Part shown: one piece after another, positions 1 through 10,699 of the stretch
Layout: each line of letters begins with the position of its first letter
Position numbering within the stretch: position 1 is the stretch's first letter
NCBI GenBank assembly: GCA_030248215.1
Contig: JASANG010003619.1
Span: 52,911 to 116,910 of the forward strand
Length of the DNA stretch: 64,000 nt
Direction of reading: 5' to 3'
Origin: Enoplolaimus lenunculus
Lineage: Eukaryota; Nematoda; Enoplea; Enoplida; Thoracostomopsidae
The notes under the pieces: generated by a model
What the model was told of the DNA's origin: nothing
What the model saw: only the letters and a program-made list of their open reading frames with translations
Databases searched by the model: none
Program-made: the position numbers and the translations under genes

Positions 1-210
1 TATATTTGAAAAAGCAAGGATGGCCTAAGACAACAGACTCGCCGGCCGTAACCAGAGAGGCCCGTGGACTAAGGCATCCTCGAACGACTTTGACAAATTT
101 ATTTCTGTTAGTAACTAACGATAAGTTAAGACAAATACTTAGACGTAGGTATAAAACCATATATACTTGCAAGCATAGTAAAAAATTTGTCATATGTGGT
201 AATGAAACAG

Positions 211-379
211 GCGTGTGGCCAGCTCACCTTGTGATAGGAAGGATGGAAGATTTTTCACGAGCGGCATACAAGGGTTTATGTTGACTTTACACGGAAGGTT
301 GAAAATTTGCAAAAGGTGCCAAAAAATTTTCCACGAGAAACTGACTTCCCCATTGCAAACCCTCTTGGCTACAGGCTCG
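211..379 (+). mobile_element. hAT-like MITE, CAGGCCCGTAGCC family, copy 1
   Basis: Starts GTGTGGCCAGCTCACCTTG and ends TTGGCTACAGGCTCG. It has the family's internal order: a pyrimidine-rich left end, CATACAAGGGTTT, then AAGGTTGAAAATTT. Confidence 0.6.
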
Positions 380-2700
380 TAAACGAAAAATGGGGGGTCA
401 CACGGGTCAAGCCTTTGACCAACGACCCATCGAATTCCATTCAAATTCTCAAAACATTGACCCATCATTCAATAGCCCATGTCCAACTATGTCTTGAGGT
501 ATCACTGTTTTTAAAGCCATTAAATACCAAAATTGTGTCTTGAACCATTTTTTTCACTTGCATCTATTACTACACTATGGCCAGGACGTTACAAGAATTT
601 AATTTTGGCAGGTTATAACGGCTTAAAAAATTAGGGCCGAAACAACTCTTCGCGATCCAGCCCCCCGTGCTGCACACGGAGACCTCATAAAGATTCTACT
701 AAATAAATTACTAATTAGGGCCCTATGTTATTCGCTGACGCCTGTTGTTGCTTACCGTGGTTCACGTATCGCATCAAACGCCCTGTTCACGAGAAGGAAA
801 TCAAATAATTAAGCTTATGTTTTAGGCTGCGCAAAAAACAGAGTAATTTTCTGCGAATGTGTCCAAAATATTTATTGAGTTCTTGGGACAGAGGCGTCCT
901 GAAGGGGTTCATCCTTACACCTCCTGGGGCAACAATGGTGCTAGCCTCAGTACTGTATAAAATAGTTTAAAGTGAACACGACCAGTAAAAATTCATCAAC
1001 CTCTATGAATGCGAACAGTTACTGGAAAGATTTTTACGTGCTTTTTATCTCCCTAACTTTCGGGAGTGATATATCTCGTAAATCCCACTCCATGTTTAAT
1101 AAATAAATAAACAATTAAATAAATAAATAAATAAATAAACAATTGTATGTATTGACTTATAAGTACCTGAAAATATTTTCTACTTGTAATAGATAAAACT
1201 ATTAATGCGCAGTAGCACACATGTGCAACTCTTTTAAAATACGCTGTGGACCCCGGGATCAATCAATCGCAGAGGAAAACACGCGTCGCAAACTCTTGTC
1301 TCCTAAAGACAATATACAAATGACATACATGTGAAAATATATGCATAAGTCACACAGGCGTCATCCAAATAGAATAACAACTCGAACAAAAAGAAAACAA
1401 CAATGTTCGATCTTAAGAATTTTTCACTTAAAAGTATTGACGCAAATTCACATATCGGTGTACAAATCTGCTGGAATGCTGCCCAAAATACGTATGTGGG
1501 GAGGGGCGTTCCAGCTTTAATATAATCCAATATATACTTTTTAAAACATTTTTCGGTATCCTAAAAGCACGTTTTTTAAAAGTAATATCCTGTCAGCTCT
1601 CCAGCATAACATTATTATTCGGTAATTTAGCACTGAATTTGACGTGATATTATTAGCATTACAATTTCGAAGAATCAGCTCGTTGCATTGCTTAATGCTT
1701 CAATAAACGTAGGGCTAGCGGGTGTGTCGATCCGGATGCGTTGAACATAGCGTAATCCTAGAAACTAAATATAAACAGCATTTAACGAAATTTGACATCT
1801 TCAAAATACAGAAAGGTCTCTTAAAAGCTAAAAACCAAAAATTAATGGTTTTCAAGGTGTGAACAAAAGACCGAGACATGATTTACTTTGATCTATAACT
1901 GAGAGTCACTTTTGAACTGAAGTTAAAACAGAGGCAGCAAGTAGAGGCTAAAACTTCAACAAATTTGCAGTCCTGTAAGAGTTCAGGAATCTAATTTAAC
2001 CATTGTTTCGAAAAGCTTGCGATTGGATGCTGCCTTTGCAAGCTAATCACAAATGGGGCACACTAAAATTGTTCTGGAAATCCTTGGATAAATCGAAACT
2101 TCAAATTCAAACGAACTATCAACTGCAGTTTAAAATCCGACTTAAGTCGTATCTGTGCAACAGGGCCAATATAAGTCTTTATTTGTTAATTTAACTGAGT
2201 CTTTCGATCAGAGAGCGCAGTACGAAAGCATTTGATTCACTTGTGATATCGGCTACTTTACTAAGTTTACATTTAAAAATTGACAACCCTTGCGAACAAA
2301 TTACACGTTTTGACCATATTTCATAATTGAAAAGTACTGTAAATTTTAGAGTACACCTCTTGCATTCGGAACAATTATTGCAAGATGTTTCGATGAAAAA
2401 ATGCGAATTGTAGTCCGTAGAAAAACGTTCTGCTCGTGATCTTTACATAATCTGAAGTTTCGTTGAGATAAAATGGATTTTTATCTTGACCTATTGCTGT
2501 TTAATGCTATTTTCAAAAACAGGGCAAATTTCATTCGTGCTCGTAGCCAAAGAGCGGATGTTAAGCGGCGCGAAAAAACGATTGGCCCGTACAAGTTTTA
2601 GCATCTGTTGCTAGTCATATGAAACCCTCGCTTGCCTCTTCTGAAACTGTTAGACCTCATTAACTGGTTTGGGTTGGCTGCCGGCTTGTGTCCAGTTTAT
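380..2700. other. No gene recognised
   Basis: AT-rich sequence with only short chance frames and one (AAAT)n run at 1096-1141. I see no promoter or RNA gene. Confidence 0.5.
1096..1141. repeat. (AAAT)n microsatellite
   Basis: Runs of AAATAAAT interrupted by AACAATT. Confidence 0.85.
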
Positions 2701-2706
2701 TAATGA

Positions 2707-3035
2707 CTGGGTATATTTAACTACGTGTTAAGTAATTACTTAACCATTTTGTCGTTTTTAAGAGCGTACTTAAGCTAAGTAAATACTTAGTCGCTGACTA
2801 AATTTGATAGAGTACAAATTTACCATTCAGGCATGCTCAACTTGGTCAAATTCAAATTGTTGACTATTGGTCCCTCCTGAATATAAAGCAAAACTATAAT
2901 GTTTTCGTTATGACAATGGCTGACGTTTGTCGTTTACTTGTTTTTGCTCAAAAATTTAAGTATTTACATAAGTCGACGACTTAAGCAATTAAGTATAATT
3001 TAAATATAGACTTAAGTAAGATTTCAGAAACCCAG
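2707..3035 (+). mobile_element. MITE, CTGGGTTTCTGAAA family, copy 1
   Basis: Right end ACTTAAGTAAGATTTCAGAA then ACCCAG; left end degenerate (CTGGGTATATTTAACTAC). The interior shares TTACTTAACCATTTTGTCGT with 42279-42643. It ends about 85 bp before the neuropeptide ATG, so it may sit in that gene's promoter or 5' UTR. Confidence 0.7.
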
Positions 3036-3118
3036 CCATTATCTAGTAATCAGTTTAAAATTTTAGAGCTAAGTTTTGTTTTAGAAACATATTTTAATTA
3101 ATTAAACTTCCTAAAGTC

Positions 3119-3190
3119 ATGGCACGTCAAGTTTTTATGCTTTTGCTCATCAGTGCTGCTCTATTTGCTGCTGCATTGTCTCAAAGACAT
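3119..3190 (+). CDS. Neuropeptide gene exon 1: signal peptide
   Basis: The ATG at 3119 opens 24 codons: a short basic start (MARQ), a hydrophobic core (VFMLLLISAALFAAAL) and SQRH, ending at a consensus donor GTAAGT. Signal cleavage is likely after the alanine-rich stretch, near residues 19-21. This exon is too short for a length-filtered ORF search, and is recognised only because it splices in phase 0 to the GKR-bearing exon at 4630. The upstream 5' UTR is not resolved; a TTTTAG at about 3079-3084 could be an acceptor for a leader exon. Confidence 0.72.
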
Positions 3191-6100
3191 GTAAGTTTTG
3201 TCTAAAATCAGAGCCTATATTCTCAAATGTGTGTAACCTGTGCCGAAGCAGACAAGGGTGGGCATCCAAAACTGCAGGGTGGTATCCCACATCGTAGAGG
3301 TGGTTACAGAAATTACCGACGTTAGATTTAAGGTGGAGGTGGTCCGAACTCTCCCTCGTGTTTGATAGCAGTGAGGACACCATTCTCAGAACAGTTTAAC
3401 TAACATCAGAGGCGCAAAATGAGTGATCTAGAATGTGAAGTCATCTTTAAAATGCATCAATTTTTGAGCGAAGCACGAAAATTTTGACATTTTCTTTTAT
3501 AGTAGCTTAAAAGCTCATAAAGTAAAATCTTTTACATTCTTAATATGATCCAACCAGGGTAGACAGCACACGACACACTTCACTCAAAAATTTCTTTATT
3601 ACCGTTCTTGAATGATTATTTAATTTCATGAGATATTATCTTACATGAGATATTATCTTAAGTAAAATTGCACGCCAGCGAGGCGAACATGGCGAGCGAG
3701 ATAATTTGTTGGCATTTAGCAACTTTGTCGTTATTTTAAGGACTGTTTAGTATCTCAAGTGGTTGTAAATCCAATATTTTTCTCGCACGAATTTCGCCTT
3801 ACAGTCTGTACAAATTTTGAGATCTGCTATTACAGCAGTTTGTCAGTTCAATAACCTACTGCTAACTAGCTGGATACATGCGATATGCATTAACAATGAG
3901 GGCATGGGTTAAAAGGTAGTTTATGAATAGATCAGGTTCAGAATGGAATTTTTAGTCCCGATCTAGGTTCAGGATTATGCTCTGAAGCATGGCCTTAGTC
4001 TTGGGCTCAGGATAGAATAGAAGAGTAGAATAGTCGCCCCCAATCCAAACACATTTTGGCACGATGAAGCGTTGGCTTCACTAGTTCACTGTTGAAGATT
4101 TGTCAATTCTATTTCAGCAGCCATACTTTTGTCGTCTTTCTGACCAGCTTTTTAACTGAAAACATGATCGCTGGCGGATCCAGCAGGGGGGCGTACACCT
4201 CGACGTCGTAATATTTTTTGGGATAAAATGTTACGGTCGCTACCTACAATTTTTCCTTCTTAAAAATTGTCACATATACAGCATACAGTAAAAATTGCGT
4301 TTCATAACTGTTTACCAGTCCGCCACCGACAAAAGTTTCTGCATCCGCCGCTGTGCAGGATTAATAAACGATACAAGAAAAGACAGAGCAATATATTGTC
4401 CGCCAACGAGTGGCACAGACCACTCGTTGAGGTAGGGTCAACGGAAAATTTTCGTTGAGGTAGGGTCAACGACCACTCGTTAACCCTGGGATCGGACGTA
4501 TTTTGTGGCCAGTCCAAATTTTTTATTGTGAACGCCGCATTACATTTAATCGACTATGATTGTTCAAGTGTTCCATTTTTAAATAGCAGCAATGAAACGA
4601 CAATATGTTTTATGAAATTAATTTTACAGGGTAAACGACAATATTTCGATTCACTTGGTGGTATGGCGCTCGGAAAACGTGGCGGAATGCATTTATCTGC
4701 ACTCGCTAGCCGTAATCCCGTGCCATTACTGTATATCATGGTTGATCCGTCTGCGCTCAATATGGGTTAGTATATACAGAAGCGTAGACCAAATTTCCGT
4801 TTAGGAGGGTATTGCGTCATGTAAAAGCAGTTTTCATGACCTCTAGAATGCAGAAGATTATTTCCTTGTAAACGCCCATGTTAGTATCTACAAGGTAGTA
4901 GCCATTTTCATTTCTGAAGGAATTACTCCAGTAGTGCTTCGTAGGTCAGTCAGCGATCGAGATTCATTTTTCGAGGCCTACGATGAAGAAAGTGTTACTA
5001 GTACCTGAAAGAGCGCGTTTTTCTATCTATATCTGTCTAGTAATTTTTTAACTTGCTACATATCAAAAAGTCGTAAAATTTCAAGACTTTAAATTTCATA
5101 AATTTTCAAGACTGTAAATATTTGACATTTAAGACTTTAACTTTTATACGGCTCAGAAGGTCGTGTCTGAAATGAGTAAAACATAAATGCCTTATGTTTA
5201 AGAAATTATTATTGCCAATTTATAAGAAACAAACTTTTTCGTTGCAAGAAATAGTTCTCATTGTTGGTACTATACGGTCTGCACGACCCCTGTTTGAAGT
5301 TTTGCTAAAGTTAATGACCACGCCGGGAATCGAACTTCGGCCCTCTTGCTCTCGAGCCAAGCATGCTACCACTACACCACACGGTCATTGCAACAACTTT
5401 TTATACTGGTATATGTGCACAGGCATGGCAACATTTGCTTTACATACACTTACGTGCACATATACCGACATCCCTCTTTTTACAGGCGGTCGTCCCGGAC
5501 CGTGAATCCAACTACCCGAATTCATGGGCTTGCTGTTTGCAGTGCCCGTCTCGGTGGGACCTCCATGTTGGTACTATACGGTCTGCACGACCCCTGTTTT
5601 AAGTTTTGCCAAAGTTAATGACCACGCCGGGAACCGAACCTCGGCCCTCTTGCGCTCGAGCCAAGCATGCTACCACTACACTACGCGGTCATTGCAACAA
5701 CTTCTTATACCGGTATATGTGCACAGGCATGGCAACATTTGCTTTACATACACTTACGTGCACATATACCGACACTCATATTTAAGAGCTTGTTTTCTAA
5801 ATTTAATGAATGTGAGTTGTTCCCCTTTATATTCTCGTGCATACAACACAAATATAAATAAACAATCAAATTTTAAGGATGTTTCGTGTTGAGCTCTGGG
5901 TCTCTCAAGCTAGACTTTCGTTTTGGGCGTATCCTAGGTTGTACAGCTATGGCATTTGGCGGAACTTTAGCTCCAAACTTTGGAATCAACTTCCCTGACA
6001 AATTTTATTATAAAACTAGGGTATTTGGTTGAACTTAAAGTTCTCAAATTTGAAGTCGGTTTCCCTGAAAAATCTTTCTTTCGAACAATCATGTATCTGG

Positions 6101-6390
6101 CAAAACAGCAAAACGAGCCTTATATTTCAGACAAATTGTCTCAATCACATATGTACAAACTCTTAAATATTAGGCTTTTAATTATTAAAATTTTCAGATC
6201 CATATTTTGAGGAATTTTAGAACGTCCGGAAATCAACACATATGTCAGAATTTCAAACAATATTTCTTAAATATCAGCCAATTTGTTCTATCTGTAGCTA
6301 AAAAATTCTGTGCTTTCAGAATCAAGCCGCAGCAAACGCGTTGTCGATTCGCTGTCGGGTGACTATCTTCTAAAAAAACGAGAAGCATAA
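3119..6390 (+). CDS. Neuropeptide precursor, three exons, NLP-3/orcokinin-B-like (DSLxG peptides)
   Basis: Exons 3119-3190, 4630-4765 and 6320-6390 join in frame (72+136+71 nt) to give 92 residues. Junctions are CAT|GTAAGT, TTTTACAG|GG, ATGG|GTTAGT and TGCTTTCAG|AA; phases 0 and 1 match on both sides. Exon 1 is a signal peptide (MARQVFMLLLISAALFAAA, then LSQRH). Exon 2 opens with GKR, then QYFDSLGGMAL followed by GKR, so the mature peptide should be pyroglutamyl and C-terminally amidated. A spacer starting GGMHLSALASRNPVPLL follows. Exon 3 has SKR, then VVDSLSGDYLL, then KKR-EA-stop. Family knowledge from memory: C. elegans NLP-3 contains YFDSLAGQSL-amide, and arthropod orcokinin B peptides share a (L)DS(I/L)(G/S)G core. 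Likely role: secreted, prohormone-convertase-processed signalling peptide acting through a receptor I cannot name. Intron 1 holds a dispersed repeat and intron 2 a tRNA-like duplication. Extra exons inside either intron are possible. Confidence 0.8.
3200..3670 (+). repeat. Dispersed repeat in neuropeptide intron 1
   Basis: Aligns over about 440 bp with 34170-34640. Shared landmarks are GTCCGAACTCTCCCTCGTGT versus GTCCGAGCTCACGCTTGTGT, and AGACAGCACACGACACACTT versus AGACAGCACACGGCGCATCG. No TIR is obvious. Confidence 0.6.
4630..4765 (+). CDS. Neuropeptide gene exon 2: QYFDSLGGMAL-GKR peptide
   Basis: Between the acceptor TTTTACAG and the donor GTTAGT this exon encodes GKR-QYFDSLGGMAL-GKR and then GGMHLSALASRNPVPLLYIM and VDPSALNM. 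The glycine before KR is the standard amide donor. It starts in phase 0 and ends in phase 1. The reading frame is also open 5' of the acceptor, so an unspliced reading would start at 4528, but that version has no signal peptide. Confidence 0.8.
5264..5790 (-). repeat. Tandemly duplicated tRNA-like (SINE-type) unit in neuropeptide intron 2
   Basis: The segment starting TTGGTACTATACGGTCTGCA occurs at 5264 and again at 5568 (period 304). Each copy holds, on the minus strand, a tRNA-like sequence (about 5318-5390 and 5622-5694) with an A box TGGTGTAGTGGTAGCATGC, a TCGAG anticodon-loop region and a B box AGTTCGATTCCC or GGTTCGGTTCCC. T-stem and anticodon-stem pairing are poor, so these are tRNA-derived repeats rather than working tRNAs. 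Confidence 0.65.
6320..6390 (+). CDS. Neuropeptide gene exon 3: VVDSLSGDYLL peptide and stop
   Basis: After the acceptor TGTGCTTTCAG, phase 1 reading gives E-SSRSKR-VVDSLSGDYLL-KKR-EA and a TAA stop at 6388. The flanking KR and KKR and the DSLSG core shared with the exon 2 peptide make a chance open frame unlikely. There is no glycine before KKR, so this peptide would not be amidated. Two other acceptors upstream (near 6130 and 6197) also give short in-phase ends but encode no processed peptide. Confidence 0.7.
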
Positions 6391-6789
6391 CAACTGCTAA
6401 ACATTCGAACTGCATTCGCTGAGATAGAAATTTCAAACTGCAATATTACATGTGCGGTAATAATAATTAGTATTTAAAGCTTAACAAAATAAAATTGCTT
6501 ATTGTTGTGAATGCAGATGCGTTTCATTATCTTCAAATCACACGTTAGTTACCACTGGCTTGCATTGTGCACTTAAGGCACCTTAGTTGTATTAATACAG
6601 CGATCGACAGGAAACTGCAGACAAACCGGGGTTCCGGTTCAAGGTTTTGTTGCCGCATATCGACAATTTACTAGTCAAACTTTGCACCGCTTCAGGGTTA
6701 CGCTATACGTGTCGTGCGGTGCCGTCCGGTGCCATTCGTCACCATACGGTATCGGTCGTGTGTAATTTACGTACAAAACCACACGGTGA

Positions 6790-7345
6790 CGCACAGTGAC
6801 GGACGATGCCGGACGGTGACGGACGATGCCGGACGGTGACGGACGATGCCGGACGGTGACGGACGATGCAGGACGGTGACGGACGACGCCTGACGGTGAC
6901 GGACGGCGCTGGACGGTGACGGACGGCGCTGGACGGTGACGGACGGCGCTGGACGGTGACGGACGGCGCTGGACGGTGACGGACGGCGCTGGACGGTGAC
7001 GGACGGCGCTGGACGGTGACGGACGGCGCTGGACGGTGACGGACGGCGCTGGACGGTGACGGACGGCGCTGGACGGTGACGGACGGCGCTGGACGGTGAC
7101 GGACGGCGCTGGACGGTGACGGACGGCGCTGGACGGTGACGGACGGCGCCGGACGGTGACGGACGGCGCTGGACAGTGACGGACGGCGCTGGACGGTGAC
7201 GGACGGCGCTGGACGGGTGACGGACGGCGCTGGACAGTGACGGACGGCGCTGGACGGTGACGGACGGCGCCGGACGGTGGCGGACGGCGCTGGACAGTGA
7301 CGGACGGCGCTGGACGGTGACGGGCGGCGCTGGACGGGTGACGCA
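6790..7345. repeat. 20-bp GC-rich minisatellite, about 28 copies
   Basis: The unit GGACGGTGACGGACGGCGCT repeats with little change over about 560 bp. The left units carry GATGCC in place of GGCGCT, showing graded divergence. All long frames across it (for example Arg/Pro/Ser/Val-rich proteins on the minus strand) are products of the repeat. The array abuts a short element at 6711-6790 whose inverted relative lies at 10555-10660. Confidence 0.92.
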
Positions 7346-7660
7346 CGGTGAAAAGAATAGCGCAGCCCTTATTTCCTTTAGAAAAATAACTTTTATGTCC
7401 AAGGGCCTCACTCGAAAAAGTGCGACTTTTCGTAGCATTTCACTGAAGTATTTGTTTAAAACCTTGGCCAGTGTCAGTAGCGTCCGGAGAAAATTATGGT
7501 TTGGGGGCACTGAATAATTTTAGGCGCTCCTACAATTGCTGCAACTCAAGATTGTTTACTTTTAGACTGAGTCGATATAGGAGGCACCAGCCAAATTTGA
7601 CGGGGTGGGCACGGCTTCACAAGGCCTTCCCGTGGAGACGCTCGTGGCTAATGTAGAGAA

Positions 7661-7825
7661 CAAAGCCGTAACAGTAGTACAAGCATATTTCTAAGCCTAA
7701 GCCTATGCCTAAGCGTAATGAGCGTCTACCTAAACCTAAACCTAGGCCTAATCAAATAAATAGCTAAAGCTTAAGCTTACTCTATTGCAGTTACGCAGAA
7801 AAACGTTCCGCCAATGATCTTTAGA
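7661..7825 (+). repeat. (GCCTAA)n-cored dispersed repeat, copy 1
   Basis: CCGTAACAGTAGTACAAGCA, then GCCTAA variants, then TACTCTATTGCAGTTACGCA and AAAACGTTCCGCC. The two flanks recur around other copies, so this is a defined element, not a simple microsatellite. Confidence 0.75.
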
Positions 7826-8019
7826 TGAGCCAAAGCACGACTCAAAAACCTCACACAACAAACAAAATTCGAAAAACACTTGGATAAAACTTTCAAGAAA
7901 CGGTTACAAGAAAGCGCTATTTCCCTTTTTGGTACGGCTTATGTTACACGCAACACGCCTATAGCTGCCTGCCATTGACAGCAATAAACATAACGGACCG
8001 CGTTAATTATAGAGGATTG

Positions 8020-8110
8020 CCTACTAAACTTAAGCCTAACCTAAGCATAAACCTAAGCCTATATATAAGTCTATCCCAAGTCTAAGCCTAAGCCTACGCT
8101 TACTTGTCTC
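8020..8110 (+). repeat. (GCCTAA)n tract, copy 2
   Basis: TAAGCCTAACCTAAGCATAA and similar; the flanks of the family are mostly missing. Confidence 0.65.
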
Positions 8111-8526
8111 TAAGGCGCTCAAGCCCTATATCTTCCAGCGGGCAGGTTCCTACAATTAACATGACCCCGTATAAGGCATAGATTTTTATGCGTTCCTCAC
8201 GTTGTCGTTTGCTATGCTTTGTATGTAAAACTGAACAAAAAACAAGATGGTTCGCTAAGCCTCATTGTAGTGAATTTTTCTCCAACACCTGCTTTACTCC
8301 TACAAAACAAAATAATGCTTATTTTTCATGGCTTCGCCTCCTGCGACACCGTGTTCAATAGTTGATTCTCAGAATTTACAATTCGTTTGAACTATGCAAA
8401 ATTTTGAAAATGTGTCAAAGTATCAGATAGTTAACGCTTTTATTATTACTAGAAATACGCTTCTTAACATTACTTAACTTTTTATGCATACAAGACATCG
8501 GGTCAATCGGGCCAATGTATATATAA

Positions 8527-8730
8527 CAGGGCCGTTACAGCAGTTTAAGCGTATTTCTGATAACCTAAGCGTAAGCCTAAGCCTTAACTTAAGCGTAAGA
8601 ATGAGCTTTATACCTAAGCCTAAGCCTTAGCGTAAACCTAAGCCAACCCTAAGCAAAAAATTAGCCTAAAGCATAAACTTAGTTATTGCAGTCCTGCAGA
8701 AAAACGTTTCGCCTCTGATCTATACATAGT
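8527..8730 (+). repeat. (GCCTAA)n-cored dispersed repeat, copy 3
   Basis: Left GGGCCGTTACAGCAGTTTAA, right AGCAAAAAATTAGCCTAAAG and TTATTGCAGTCCTGCAGAAA then ACGTTTCGCCTCTGATCT. Among the most complete copies. Confidence 0.78.
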
Positions 8731-8755
8731 TCCGATATGGTATCCAAGAGCAAGG

Positions 8756-9060
8756 TGTAAAGTGATAATAACAATAATATCGGAAACGGATAGCGATCAA
8801 GATATAACGGAAACGGAAAACGAATACTTAAGTATTTCAAAGATGTTTTATTTTTCTGCTAATATAATTGAGGTATGCTTATTCACTTGGCTTTCAAAAA
8901 TTTTAAAGAAATAATAGCGGATGAACAAAATTTTTCAAAATTTTGGATGAATTTTGTAATTCTTGTTTCATATTGAAAAATTTCAGCATTTTTGTAATAA
9001 AAAAGCTATGAGATATACACATGATTTATAACTAATTTTAAGCATAAAAATAGCAATGTG
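8756..9060 (+). repeat. Dispersed repeat with CGGAAACGGA end
   Basis: ATCGGAAACGGATAGCGATC and ATAACGGAAACGGAAAACGA begin the unit; the reverse-oriented relative is at 24925-25475. Confidence 0.55.
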
Positions 9061-9590
9061 GACACCATTGAGGCCCTACAATTCTTACTTTGGGGCGGCT
9101 GCAATTGCTAACACAGGCTGGGCTTTGGAATTTTTTTGCATATTTGAGCTTCTCATAACGCCCCATCATTTCGCTCATTAAAAACTTAAATTGTAGCTGA
9201 ACTAAACTTCAACATTTATATACTTTAAGTAAAGCTTAAGTTGATTTTAAGTAACGCCAAATCAAAACTCGCTATCCAATCGTAAGATTAAAACAAATTT
9301 AAATCCGAGCGACTCTCAATTCAACATATCTCGCTTTTTGACAAAAATTATTTATGGCCCTCCTTGCGGCCTGAAAAATTCGAATTATTCGAATATTCAA
9401 TTTGGTTGTAAAACGGTCAGTGGAGGTCATGAAAAGCTCAACTATGCAAAAATCTTCAAAATCCGATCCTTTTTGGAGAAACGCCTGCTCGATGAGAGAC
9501 AACCAAAAAGGCACCAAATGTCATTATCTAAGTATGCTGAAAGATTTCGCGTATTCGAAGCAACAAATTTTGAAATCTAGCAATTAGTCC

Positions 9591-10000
9591 ACTACTGTTG
9601 TGACCCGAATAAGGTGGGGGACTGATATTTGTTTGGTATCTCCAGAGGGTACTTCCTGTTGTTCGGTTACGGACTGTTATTTATTTTAACCCAACCTCCG
9701 CCGTCCTTCGTTGGTATAAAACGTTTATTTGTCTTGTATCAATAGCTTGAGCGATAATGCAAGGTGATACTTAAGAATGTACTTTCAAAACTAAGTACGT
9801 TTTAAAGTTTCGAACTCAAGTTTATTTGGTCCTGGAGTCATTTATGCGCTACAATTAGGGATAATTGCCATTTATGGACTATAGGGTTTAGGGACTGTAT
9901 CCGCTTACGAACTCGTATTAGGGATACGGATTCCTATTGATTGGGACTCAAAATGGGGACCCCCTCTTTTTACCGTCCTCTTATTCTGGTCACTACCGTA
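9591..10000 (+). mobile_element. TA-flanked MITE, CTGTAGTGACCCGAATAAG family, copy 1
   Basis: About 410 bp. Left end ACTGTTGTGACCCGAATAAG, right end TTATTCTGGTCACTACCGTA. Conserved interior: GTTCGGTTACGGACTGTTAT, GAGCGATAATGCAAGGT and TCCTATTGATTGGGACTCAA. Confidence 0.8.
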
Positions 10001-10554
10001 TGCATATTTTAAAAATTTCAATTTCAAGTTATCTTCTAAATCTATAAAGTTCAAACGAATTACTTTTACATGAAATTATACGTTCCTTAACTGAAATCTA
10101 CGAGTTTGCCGTTGTATTTGTTTATTCCCATGCTATCTAATTAACTTTTTGGACTGCATAGTGCGTTGCATATTACTAAACTAGTACTTGGTTTAAAATC
10201 AAACAATTTTGAACTCTGCGTTTTAATTGGCACTTGCGGGACGCTTTTTTCTTTCAAAGTAAATCGTAGTTATGCTTCTATGATGATATGACAACTAAAG
10301 AAAAATTCGGCATACGTGATTATAATGAACTCTTTTGGGTGCATATATTTCCATATTTAAGGCCGCTTGCAAAAAGGCCGTATTTTAATTCCTAAGGGTG
10401 TTTTATCTGCAAGCTGAAATGAAGCTCAATATAGTCTTTGTTGAATTAAAAATGTTGCAATCTTTTCTGCGGTCTGTGTACTGAGCACATCCGTTCGAAA
10501 GCAAGTGGTTTCATTTTGTTTTTGGTCAGGCTTTAAGGCCGGGCTATTCTTGTG

Positions 10555-10660
10555 ATGACGCCCGGCGCCGTCCGTCACCTTGCGCTATCGTACACGAATT
10601 ACTCACGTATGATACCGTATGGTTACGGGCTGTGACGGACGACGCGGCATAACAAAAATA
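10555..10660. mobile_element. Short TIR element related to the 6.8-kb minisatellite
   Basis: Ends CGCCGTCCGTCAC and GTGACGGACGACG form an inverted repeat around a core with ATACCGTATGGT. The reverse complement aligns with 6711-6800 (ACCATACGGTAT, then GTAATT and CGTAC, then GGTGACG). This is a roughly 100-bp non-autonomous element whose right end supplies the 20-bp unit expanded at 6790-7345. Confidence 0.65.
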
Positions 10661-10699
10661 GCGTCACCACAGTGTAGGGTCCGTTATCTCAAATCACTA

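Noticed and set aside
4528-4629. Unspliced start of the neuropeptide exon (MNAALHLIDYDC...)
   Set aside because: It has no signal peptide and ends in an acceptor; the 3119-3190 exon supplies one.
5318-5694. Functional tRNA genes on the minus strand
   Set aside because: Anticodon and T stems are mismatched and the unit is duplicated with non-tRNA sequence; called tRNA-derived repeats.
6675-7510. Two long minus-strand frames of 223 and 247 codons rich in Arg, Pro, Ser and Val
   Set aside because: They are translations of the 20-bp minisatellite; there is no signal, domain or splice support.
9299-9587. Overlapping frames of 61-80 codons on both strands
   Set aside because: No signal peptide, motif or splice site; likely chance open frames.
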